Positions 1 to 6,319 of a stretch of 11,934 nucleotides of DNA are shown piece by piece. The DNA lies in contig JAGYMV010000017.1 in assembly GCA_018400355.1 (NCBI GenBank), positions 1-11,934 on the forward strand. The letters are read 5' to 3'. Within the stretch, counting starts at the first letter, position 1; each line of letters begins with the position of its first letter. Position numbers and translations under genes: made by a program. This DNA is from Wenzhouxiangella sp. (GTDB lineage Bacteria > Pseudomonadota > Gammaproteobacteria > Xanthomonadales > Wenzhouxiangellaceae). The notes under the pieces were generated by a model that was given only the letters and a program-made list of their open reading frames with translations, was not told the origin of the DNA and did not search any database.

Positions 1-1
1 C

Positions 2-949
2 GAACAAACCCCCAACACCCACCCATACCGCATCGCCGGTTTGTCTTTTGATCCCATCGATGGTGCCTTAAATGGTGGCGTGGGTGGTGGCGTGGGTGAG
101 GTGGTTCATTTAAGGCCGCAAGTCGCCCGCCTACTCACTCGCTTGCTCGAAAGCCCCGATGAGGTGGTGCCCAAAGAGGCGCTCATCGCAGCTGTTTGGC
201 CCGAGGGGCGGGTGGTGGATTTTGAAGCCGGCTTGTCTGCCTTATTAAAAGAGCTTCGCCATCAATTGACCGAAGCGGGCCTGACGGCTGAGGCCAATGC
301 GGTGATCGAGACGCTGCCCAAACGGGGTGTGCGTCTTAATTTGGCCATGCTCGAGCCCGACCCGTCAGTGGATCTAGGCACAAAAAATCCAGTGACCACC
401 CAACACGCATCAAATGCCAAGCGCTGGGTGGCGCCGGTGTTGTCTGTTGTCATGGCGGCGTTGGTGGCCTGGATTGTGTTGAGTCATGACTGGTCAGGCC
501 AGCCCAATGGGGTAGTAGTTGATGGGTCTATGGACAAAAGCACCTTGGCCATTTTGCCTTTTGAGGTATACGGGGGCGATCAAACGCGCGCCAAATCCCA
601 AGGGCTGTTGGCCGCCGATGCCATGCTCAGTGCGTTGTGGAGGGCCTCTCCTGAAGGGCTTTCATTGTTGGGGCGGGCCAGCATTCGACCCTATTCGGGT
701 CAAGATCCTGCTGAGGTGGTGTCCTCTTTGGCCAGAGATTTGGGGGCCTCGTTGATCATGGAAGGGCGACTGGTGTGGGGTTCTGATGGGGTGCGCATCA
801 ATGCCCGCTTGATCTCAGCTGAGTCTTTTGAAGTGGTCTGGTCAATGGATGTGACCGAGACCACTGGAGACCAAAACCCCAGTGAGGCAATTGAGGCCGG
901 TGCCGAGGCGCTGATTGCTCGCCTAGCCCAGGTGTGGCCCATTCAATAA
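2..949 (+). CDS. Membrane-anchored winged-helix regulator with TolB-like periplasmic domain (5' partial)
   Basis: This is a CadC/ToxR-style one-component regulator. The reading frame is open from base 2 and the residues before the TTG at 41 (HPYRIAGLSFDP) already belong to the first beta-strands of an OmpR/PhoB-type winged helix, so the real start lies outside the window and the TTG is internal. The winged helix runs to about base 340, with the family-typical LRPQVARLLTRLL, PKEALIAAVWP and ETLPKRGVRLNL stretches. One membrane segment is encoded at about 425-484. The remainder (about 545-940) resembles a TolB-like/FlgO-like domain, with AILPFEVYGGD near its start and LGASLIMEGRL further on. 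No phospho-receiver domain is visible, so it probably senses through the periplasmic part. Its target may be the TonB operon that starts 135 bases downstream; that is inferred from position only. Confidence 0.85.
   Translation, partial: EQTPNTHPYRIAGLSFDPIDGALNGGVGGGVGEVVHLRPQVARLLTRLLESPDEVVPKEALIAAVWPEGRVVDFEAGLSALLKELRHQLTEAGLTAEANAVIETLPKRGVRLNLAMLEPDPSVDLGTKNPVTTQHASNAKRWVAPVLSVVMAALVAWIVLSHDWSGQPNGVVVDGSMDKSTLAILPFEVYGGDQTRAKSQGLLAADAMLSALWRASPEGLSLLGRASIRPYSGQDPAEVVSSLARDLGASLIMEGRLVWGSDGVRINARLISAESFEVVWSMDVTETTGDQNPSEAIEAGAEALIARLAQVWPIQ
73..96 (+). repeat. Perfect 12-bp tandem duplication inside the regulator gene
   Basis: The unit TGGTGGCGTGGG occurs twice head to tail (73-84 and 85-96) and encodes a doubled GGVG in the stretch NGGVGGGVGE. 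It lies in the N-terminal beta-hairpin region of the winged-helix domain, where family members usually have a short turn. In-frame slippage here would change loop length by four residues without breaking the gene. Confidence 0.9.
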
Positions 950-958
950 ATTCTAAGC

Positions 959-1018
959 GCTGAGGCCGGCCATCCGAAACCGGCTCAGCACCCCAAAATG
1001 TCCAGCGTTTATGGGGTG
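959..1018 (+). other. Two abutting RNA hairpins between regulator and TonB operon
   Basis: Hairpin one pairs GCTGAG(G)CCGG at 959-969 with CCGGCTCAGC at 980-989, with one bulged G. Hairpin two pairs CACCCCA at 989-995 with TGGGGTG at 1012-1018. Neither is followed by a clear run of T, so neither is a textbook intrinsic terminator. They could end or stabilise the regulator transcript. The second overlaps the candidate operon promoter. The rest of the gap 950-1084 shows nothing else I can support. Confidence 0.5.
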
Positions 1019-1049
1019 TCATCTTATTGAAATCTCCCATTCCTACACT
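1016..1049 (+). promoter_or_regulatory. Candidate operon promoter with PhoB-box-like site
   Basis: GTGTCAT (1016-1022), four spacer bases and TTGAAAT (1027-1033) resemble the two halves of a Pho box (consensus CTGTCAT and CTGTCAT/C). The first half matches 6 of 7 bases, the second only 4 of 7. Ten bases later comes TACACT (1044-1049), a fair -10 element. Ten bases is also the spacing in Escherichia coli phoA. No good sigma-70 -35 hexamer is seen at the usual distance, which fits an activator-dependent promoter. The weak second half keeps this tentative. Confidence 0.3.
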
Positions 1050-1084
1050 AACCCCTTGAGTCTCAAAAGCCAGTGGACGGTCCC

Positions 1085-1903
1085 ATGTTTTCTCAGAAAA
1101 TCACCCACAATGCCCTTGTTTGTGCCTCGCTTCTCGCGGCTGTTTTAGGCCCCCAAGCGTGGGCGCAGTCAAGCTCGGCCGATACCGAAGCGCTCAACAA
1201 TCTTGCCCAAGAGTTGGTGGTGTTGCGTTCAGACATTGAGTCCATCAACGCCGAGTTAACCGATCTCACCGACCAGCACCGCGCCACGATGAACTCACTG
1301 GCCGCCCAAAAGGGTGAGTTAGAGGCCTCCAAGCGACGCGAGGACCTTCGGGTGCAAGAGCTCGAACAGGATTTGGCGACCAACCGAGAGCGCGCGCAAG
1401 CGGCGGGTTTGGCCACCGAGGCCTTGATCCCGGTCGCTCAATCGGCCATTGACACCTTAAAAGAGCACATCGCCACAGGCTTTCCGTTCAAACAAGGTGA
1501 GCGGATGGCGGCGATTGAAACCATCGAAGACCAATTGCAGACCCAAGCCTTGAGCCCAGCGCGGGTGGTCAATCGTCTGTGGGGGTTTTATGAAGATGAG
1601 TTGAGGTTGGCGCGTGAAAACGGGCTGTATTCACAAACCATTGAATTGGAGGGGAGCGCGGTGCTGGCGGATGTGGCCAAAATCGGCGTGGTGGCGATGT
1701 ATTTCACCACCCGCGACGGTCGCATGGGCTATGCCACCCACACCACCGACGGCTGGCGCTTCGTTGAAGCCCAAGGCGGCGGCGAGCGCCAACAAATCGC
1801 CACGCTGTTTGATGCGCTTGAAAAGCAAATCCGAGTGGGTTTGTTTGAACTGCCCAATGGCTCGATTGAGTTGAGCCACGCGGGGACAGGAGAAGGCGCA
1901 TGA
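1085..1903 (+). CDS. DUF3450 family periplasmic protein of a TonB2-type system
   Basis: A 272-residue exported protein. Residues 1-27 form a Sec signal peptide ending AWA before QSSS. Residues about 32-108 are a long, charged, heptad-like coiled coil. The C-terminal half carries features typical of DUF3450: GFPFKQGER near 132-140, NRLWGFYEDEL near 163-173, and GVVAMYFTTRDGRMGYA near 201-217. DUF3450 genes commonly stand directly before the TtpC/ExbB/ExbD/TonB genes of gammaproteobacterial TonB2 systems, as here. The exact role is not established; a periplasmic partner of the TtpC subunit is likely. A GTG at 1073 is in frame, but the ATG at 1085 gives a normal signal peptide and follows a GGACGG stretch, so it was preferred. 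The gene overlaps the next by 4 bases (ATGA). Confidence 0.85.
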   Translation: MFSQKITHNALVCASLLAAVLGPQAWAQSSSADTEALNNLAQELVVLRSDIESINAELTDLTDQHRATMNSLAAQKGELEASKRREDLRVQELEQDLATNRERAQAAGLATEALIPVAQSAIDTLKEHIATGFPFKQGERMAAIETIEDQLQTQALSPARVVNRLWGFYEDELRLARENGLYSQTIELEGSAVLADVAKIGVVAMYFTTRDGRMGYATHTTDGWRFVEAQGGGERQQIATLFDALEKQIRVGLFELPNGSIELSHAGTGEGA

Positions 1904-3342
1904 ACACCACCAGCAACCAAACCATGAATCCAACCATGAACCTGTTCAGGTTGGCCCTCGCTTGCTTGCTGTTGTTGGGTGCTTCTTTGGCGTGGGCTCA
2001 AGAGCCCACCGAGCCGGCCAACCCAGATGAGGCGGCGACACAAGCCAGCGCGGAACCCGAGGTGGCGACACAGGCACCCTCTTTGGAGCAGGCCTATCAA
2101 CGAGAGTTTGCGTTTTTACAAACCCAAAAACGCGAACTGCAAGCGCGGCTGGAGGCCTTCCGCACCCGCTCTGCCAATGAACAAGCCAGGCTCAATGAAG
2201 ACATCCAAGCCTTGGAAGCCGACTTGGTGGCGGTTCGCTCACAAGCCGAACGCCTCGATGGGTTGGTGTTCGATGCTCAGCAGGCGGTAGAGACGGCCAG
2301 AAGCAATGTCGATGTGCTCGCCTCCACGCTGTTGCAGGCAGACATCACTTTGGGTGATGCCTACAGCCCACCGGCGGCCGATGCGACCCCAAGCCCGGAT
2401 GATTTTTCTGGGATGTTTGAGGCCGCCTTTGAGAGCGTTGATGAGGCCGGCGCGGTGCGCCAAACCGAGGGTGCTTTCTTTGCACTCGATGGTGCCGAGG
2501 TCAATGGCCAGATCATCCACATCGGGCGTGTGGCCGCTTATGGCATCAGCGATGCGGCCACCGGTGCTTTGGCACCAGCCGGCGGTGGACAGTTCAAGAT
2601 TTGGGACGCTGCCGGTGGGCAACAAAGTGCTCAAGCACTGATCGATGGCGAGCGGCCCCAGACCTTGAGTTTGTTTGTGTTTGAATCACTGGCCAATGAC
2701 ATTGAAGCCAACCCCGGAAAGTCTGTGTTGGAGATCATCCAAAGCGGCGGCATGATTGGCTGGATCATCACCTTCTTAGGGCTGTTGGGTCTTGGTTTGG
2801 TGGTGGCGCGCATCTTGTTCTTGCGCGATGCCAGTGCCTCAACCGAGGCCTTGGTGGCGGCGATCGCCTCGCAAGTCTCTGACGGGGATCGTCAAGGCGC
2901 GATTGAAACCCTCAAGCAGTTCAAAGGGGCCACGGCTCGGGTATTGACCACCGCCATCAGAAATCTAGACCGCGAGCGCGAGCATTTAGAAGATGTGATC
3001 TCTGAGTCGCTTTTGAATGAGTCGGCCACGCTCAACCGGTTTGGCGCGGTCATCATTGTGATTGCCGCCGTCTCCCCATTGCTGGGCCTGCTGGGGACCG
3101 TGACTGGGATGATCTCAACGTTTGATGTCATCACCGAATTTGGCACCGGTGATCCCAAGCTCTTATCGGGCGGGATTTCGATTGCTTTGGTGACCACGCA
3201 ACTGGGTTTGATCGTGGCCATTCCTTTGTTGCTGATTGGCAATGTCTTATCGGGTTGGGCTGAGCGCATCAAAGATGAAATGGAAAAAAGCGCGTTGCAT
3301 GTGGTCAACCGCTATGTTGAAGGACGCTTGGGTCGTCAGTGA
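1900..3342 (+). CDS. ttpC: TtpC-like ExbB/TolQ-family subunit with large periplasmic N-terminal domain
   Basis: A 480-residue inner-membrane protein resembling TtpC, which Vibrio TonB2 systems need in addition to ExbB2 and ExbD2. Residues 1-33 are a signal peptide (AWA before QEP). Residues about 61-140 form a coiled coil. Residues about 165-262 form a periplasmic domain containing HIGRVAAYGISD. The MotA/TolQ/ExbB part follows: membrane segments at about 284-308, 381-405 and 427-451, with the family signature VSPLLGLLGTVTGMISTF at 391-408 and an IALVTTQLGLIVAIPLLL stretch in the last helix. The start overlaps the preceding stop by 4 bases and has an AGGAG at 1888-1892, which favours it over in-frame Met9 or Met13. 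It is about twice the length of a simple ExbB because of the exported N-terminus, which resembles DUF3450. Confidence 0.9.
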   Translation: MNTTSNQTMNPTMNLFRLALACLLLLGASLAWAQEPTEPANPDEAATQASAEPEVATQAPSLEQAYQREFAFLQTQKRELQARLEAFRTRSANEQARLNEDIQALEADLVAVRSQAERLDGLVFDAQQAVETARSNVDVLASTLLQADITLGDAYSPPAADATPSPDDFSGMFEAAFESVDEAGAVRQTEGAFFALDGAEVNGQIIHIGRVAAYGISDAATGALAPAGGGQFKIWDAAGGQQSAQALIDGERPQTLSLFVFESLANDIEANPGKSVLEIIQSGGMIGWIITFLGLLGLGLVVARILFLRDASASTEALVAAIASQVSDGDRQGAIETLKQFKGATARVLTTAIRNLDREREHLEDVISESLLNESATLNRFGAVIIVIAAVSPLLGLLGTVTGMISTFDVITEFGTGDPKLLSGGISIALVTTQLGLIVAIPLLLIGNVLSGWAERIKDEMEKSALHVVNRYVEGRLGRQ

Positions 3343-3989
3343 TGCTCGAGGGTTTCTTCCAAGAACTGGTCTCTTATTTTGAAGTCGGTGGCTTTGTGAT
3401 GCCGCCACTTTTTATAGCGACTTTTGTGATGTGGTATGCGATCGGGGTGCGTTGGGCGGAGCTTAGACGGGGATCAAAACACGCGGTCAGAGAACTGATT
3501 CGCCGTTACGAGCGACCCAAAGGCCGGCACGCACCGGAGGGTTTGATCGATGCGGCGGTGGTCAAGGGGCTGGAAGTGGCCCACCGTCAGCCACCCAACT
3601 TGCGTTTGTGGTTGGACGACAACCTGGCAGTCTTTGAACGCCAAACCAAAAAGCATCGGGCCTTGATCACCTCCATTGTGGCCACCGCGCCGGTGCTTGG
3701 TTTGTTGGGAACGGTCACCGGCATGATTGAGACCTTTGATGCGTTGGGGGACATGACCCTCTTTTCTCAATCGGGCGGGATTGCCGGTGGCATCTCCCAG
3801 GCCTTATTCACCACCCAGATGGGATTGGGTGTGGCCATTCCAGGCCTGATTGTCTCGCGCCTACTCGATCGCCGGGCGTTGCGTCTGCGCTCTGAGTTGG
3901 CCCAAATCAAAGACGTGTTGTGCACCGAGTTTGGTCCCCCAAACCCAGGCTTGGTTGGCGAGATGGCAAATGAAGGACCGAGTCAATGA
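3342..3989 (+). CDS. exbB: ExbB-type proton channel subunit of the TonB system
   Basis: A 215-residue inner-membrane protein that, with ExbD, is expected to form the proton channel driving TonB. Membrane segments fall at about 16-36, 109-133 and 150-173. The MotA/TolQ/ExbB signature is clear: ATAPVLGLLGTVTGMIETF at 114-132, then GGISQALFTTQMGLGVAIPG at 149-168. The cytoplasmic stretch between helices 1 and 2 is basic and of normal size. The chosen ATG overlaps the ttpC stop by one base (TGATG), suggesting translational coupling; a GTG one codon earlier (3339) is also possible. No strong Shine-Dalgarno sequence is close. It differs from the preceding gene in lacking a signal peptide and periplasmic domain, so the operon has one long and one short ExbB-family protein, as in known TonB2 clusters. 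Confidence 0.95.
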   Translation: MLEGFFQELVSYFEVGGFVMPPLFIATFVMWYAIGVRWAELRRGSKHAVRELIRRYERPKGRHAPEGLIDAAVVKGLEVAHRQPPNLRLWLDDNLAVFERQTKKHRALITSIVATAPVLGLLGTVTGMIETFDALGDMTLFSQSGGIAGGISQALFTTQMGLGVAIPGLIVSRLLDRRALRLRSELAQIKDVLCTEFGPPNPGLVGEMANEGPSQ

Positions 3990-4399
3990 GACGCATGCGA
4001 GAACGAACCGACGACCAGCAAACCGTGGACATCTCCCCACTGATCGACATGGTGTTTATTTTGCTGATCTTTTTTATGGTCTCCACGACCTTTGTCAAAG
4101 ACATGAAATTGGATTTGGAGCGGCCCACCGCAGGCTCGGCGGCCACGGCCTCGACCAAAGCGATTCGTTTGTACATCGACAACGCCGGTGACACTTACCT
4201 AGACGGGCAACCGATTCAGGTGTGGGTGATTCAGAGCCGTCTTCGTGAGCTTTTGAGTGGCATGAGCGATCCTTCCGTGCTGGTGGTGACCGATGAGAAT
4301 GTGCCCGCTGGCCGCTTGGTGGAAGTGGTCGATCAAGCGCGCATGGCCGGTGCCGGTGATGTGGGTGTGGCCACAGTCGATGAGGCCGGTGCTGGCTAA
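3986..4399 (+). CDS. exbD: ExbD-type biopolymer transport protein
   Basis: A 137-residue protein with a short cytoplasmic N-terminus, one membrane helix (about 19-38) and a periplasmic C-terminal domain, the standard ExbD/TolR plan. The stretch VDISPLIDMVFILLIFFMVS contains Asp21, which aligns with the membrane aspartate of Escherichia coli ExbD (Asp25) needed for proton-coupled function. The periplasmic part includes VLVVTDENVPAGRLVEVVDQ, typical of the family. The start overlaps the exbB stop by 4 bases (ATGA), with GAAGGA at 3972-3977 as ribosome binding site. Length is normal for the family. Nothing is missing, so an active ExbBD motor is expected. Confidence 0.95.
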   Translation: MRRMRERTDDQQTVDISPLIDMVFILLIFFMVSTTFVKDMKLDLERPTAGSAATASTKAIRLYIDNAGDTYLDGQPIQVWVIQSRLRELLSGMSDPSVLVVTDENVPAGRLVEVVDQARMAGAGDVGVATVDEAGAG

Positions 4400-4440
4400 G
4401 GCGAAAGACCTTGGGCGTTTGGCCCAGTGAACCAAATTTT

Positions 4441-4446
4441 TAGGAG
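4441..4446 (+). promoter_or_regulatory. Ribosome binding site that decides the tonB start
   Basis: TAGGAG lies 10 bases before the ATG at 4457. An in-frame GTG at 4427 lies upstream of this site and would put the Shine-Dalgarno sequence inside the coding region, so the ATG is preferred. Confidence 0.7.
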
Positions 4447-4456
4447 TTGGACGACG

Positions 4457-5098
4457 ATGCAATCATTACACCCCAAACATTGGTCAGCCAAAGTCAGTGG
4501 CCTGGTGTTTATGGTCTTAGGCTCCGTGTTGGTTATTGCCACGATGTTGTTGATCAACCGCTTTGCCGAAGGCCCCAAAGAACTCAATCAAGGCCAAGCG
4601 GCTGCGTTTTCGGTGGAGCGTCCCCAACAAACCCCACCACCGGCGTTCACACCACCACCCCCGCCACCCCAGCGGCGTCAACCACCGACCCCACCGGCGG
4701 TGGCGTTGAACACCAATTTATCGGGCATTGATTTTGGTTTGCCCGCGTTTTCAGGCGATGAGTTGGGTTCTTTGCAAGACCAACTGTTGGGTGACACCAG
4801 TGATGTGGTGATGACCAACGATTTGGTCGACTCACCCCCCAGACCCGTCCAACAATCGCCCATGGAGTACCCCGCCGGCGCGCGGACCCAAGGCCTTGAG
4901 GGCTATGTGGTGTTGTCGTTGTTGATTTCTGCCAGCGGTGAGATTGAAAAAGTGCAAGTGTTGGAAGCCACGCCTGCGGGTGTGTTTGAAGACGCGGCCC
5001 TGGCGGGCATTCGGGATTGGCGCTTTGAACCCGCGCAATACCAAGGTCGGAGCGTGAAAGTTTGGGCACGTCAGCGCATCCGCTTTGATCTGGGCTGA
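4457..5098 (+). CDS. tonB: TonB-family energy transducer
   Basis: A 213-residue protein that links the ExbB/ExbD motor to outer-membrane receptors. It has a short cytoplasmic N-terminus, one membrane anchor (about 14-34), a short proline-rich periplasmic linker (about 55-80, including TPPPAFTPPPPPPQ), and a TonB C-terminal domain from about 138 to the end. That domain shows SPMEYPAGARTQGLEGYVV, the SGEIEKVQVLEA stretch and the AGIRDWRFEPAQ motif expected of the family. The linker is short compared with Escherichia coli TonB, in keeping with TonB2-type proteins. The 57-base gap after exbD holds a weak 5-bp hairpin (TGGGC at 4412-4416 with GCCCA at 4422-4426) without a T-run next to it, so read-through is expected. 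The start is set by TAGGAG at 4441-4446. Confidence 0.92.
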   Translation: MQSLHPKHWSAKVSGLVFMVLGSVLVIATMLLINRFAEGPKELNQGQAAAFSVERPQQTPPPAFTPPPPPPQRRQPPTPPAVALNTNLSGIDFGLPAFSGDELGSLQDQLLGDTSDVVMTNDLVDSPPRPVQQSPMEYPAGARTQGLEGYVVLSLLISASGEIEKVQVLEATPAGVFEDAALAGIRDWRFEPAQYQGRSVKVWARQRIRFDLG

Positions 5099-5119
5099 TT
5101 GATCGAACCGTTATAGCCC

Positions 5120-6319
5120 ATGTCACTCACCACGGTTGTCTCTCCATTGTCTCGTCTGATCGGGCGCCCAGCATTCTGGGCCACCGCAGTTTGCTTGTGG
5201 GCGCTGTGTGCCTCAGGTTTTGTGTGGGCCCAACCGGCCGAAGAAGAGATTGATCGGCTGCCTTTGGCCGCATTGCTGATCGGTGATGGCAATCACCAGC
5301 AGGCCAGACAAGTATTGGCTGCTGTCGACCAGCAAGCCGATGACTTTGATGCGCCCCGATACCACACGCTCTCAGGTCTCGTGGCGCTCAATCTAAAAGA
5401 ATACCCGTTGGCTGTCTCGGAGTTTGAGCAAGCCATTGCCACAGGCCAAGAAGCCCCAGTGATTTATTTGTATTTGGCGCAAGCCCATTTTGGCGCTGAG
5501 GATTATGAGAAAACGCTCCGCGCATTGGATGATGCCGGCGAATCCACCACCCAAATCCCCTCGGCTTTTTTGATCCGCGCCCAAGCGCTGTGGTTTTTGG
5601 GGCGCCTCGATCAGGCCTGGGCCGTATTGAACGAGGGCCGGGTGGTCTTTCCAGACCGCGCCACCGATTTTGCCAGACGACAAGTCTTTTTGTTGGTTGA
5701 GCGGGAGCTGTATCAGGCAGCCCTTGAAGCTGGGCGTGAGTTGTTGGTGCTGGCCGATGGCGACATCAGTGATGCCTTGGCGTTGGCCAATGCCTTGATC
5801 AACGCCAACCAAGCATCAGAGGCCGCGGCTTTATTGGAAGAAGCACTCTTGCGCGCGCCCACAGATGCCACCGTGGCCAAGCTCTTGGCACAAGCTTACT
5901 TGGTCCAAGACATGCCCCTGGCCGCCGCTGAGGTGCTTCGCTCTGGCGCTTACCACAACCCCGATTTATTGATTGAAGCCGCTGAGTTGTTTCGCCAAAC
6001 CGGTCGGCTGACCGAGGCATTGACCTTAAATGGACAAGCCATCGATCAGCCCAAAAAACTCAAGCAACGGCTGGCGATCTTGATTGGCTTATCGCGCTTC
6101 AATCAAGCCGCGGCCATGGCTGAGGACTTAGAACGGGTGCAGCTGTTAGATGAAGAAGACATCCGTTATGCCTTGGCGTATGCCTTGTTTAAGACCGGCG
6201 ATTTTGAAGCCGCACGGGCCGAGCTTTTTTTCTTAGAAAGCCCTGAGAACTTCAGAAAAGCCACCGAGCTTCGGCGCGTGATGAACGAGTGCGAGCAACA
6301 ACCGTGGTTGTGTCTGTGA
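5120..6319 (+). CDS. Periplasmic tetratricopeptide-repeat protein of the TonB system
   Basis: A 399-residue exported protein. The first 38 residues look like a signal peptide, with a hydrophobic core at about 18-35 and likely cleavage near VWAQ. The rest is almost entirely helical pairs of TPR type, for example HTLSGLVALNLKEYPLAVSE at 82-101 and VIYLYLAQAHFGAEDYEKTL at 114-133, continuing to about 370. Two cysteines close the chain (C391 and C398, in CEQQPWLC) and could form a disulfide. TPR proteins are common at this place in TonB2/DUF3450 operons, where they probably bind the TonB complex or a receptor; the precise task is unknown. It begins 21 bases after tonB with no strong Shine-Dalgarno sequence and ends in a one-base overlap (TGATG) with the receptor gene, pointing to coupling with it. 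Confidence 0.88.
   Translation: MSLTTVVSPLSRLIGRPAFWATAVCLWALCASGFVWAQPAEEEIDRLPLAALLIGDGNHQQARQVLAAVDQQADDFDAPRYHTLSGLVALNLKEYPLAVSEFEQAIATGQEAPVIYLYLAQAHFGAEDYEKTLRALDDAGESTTQIPSAFLIRAQALWFLGRLDQAWAVLNEGRVVFPDRATDFARRQVFLLVERELYQAALEAGRELLVLADGDISDALALANALINANQASEAAALLEEALLRAPTDATVAKLLAQAYLVQDMPLAAAEVLRSGAYHNPDLLIEAAELFRQTGRLTEALTLNGQAIDQPKKLKQRLAILIGLSRFNQAAAMAEDLERVQLLDEEDIRYALAYALFKTGDFEAARAELFFLESPENFRKATELRRVMNECEQQPWLCL

Noticed and set aside
41..43. TTG as the start of the regulator gene
   Set aside because: The frame is open back to base 2 and the upstream residues already fit the winged-helix domain, so the gene is simply cut by the window edge.
2436..4396. Recurring GATGAGGCCGG words in several genes
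   Set aside because: They encode Asp-Glu-Ala-Gly in frame and reflect codon preference rather than a dispersed repeat element.
4412..4426. Possible terminator between exbD and tonB
   Set aside because: The stem is only 5 bp and the nearest T-run is about ten bases away; operon read-through is more likely.
4647..5126. 159-codon open frame on the minus strand opposite tonB
   Set aside because: It mirrors the proline-rich and GC-biased tonB coding sequence and shows no recognisable domain or ribosome binding site.
6289..6318. GTG start ten codons upstream for the receptor
   Set aside because: It lies inside the TPR gene with no ribosome binding site, and the ATG at 6319 gives a complete signal peptide and a one-base stop-start overlap.
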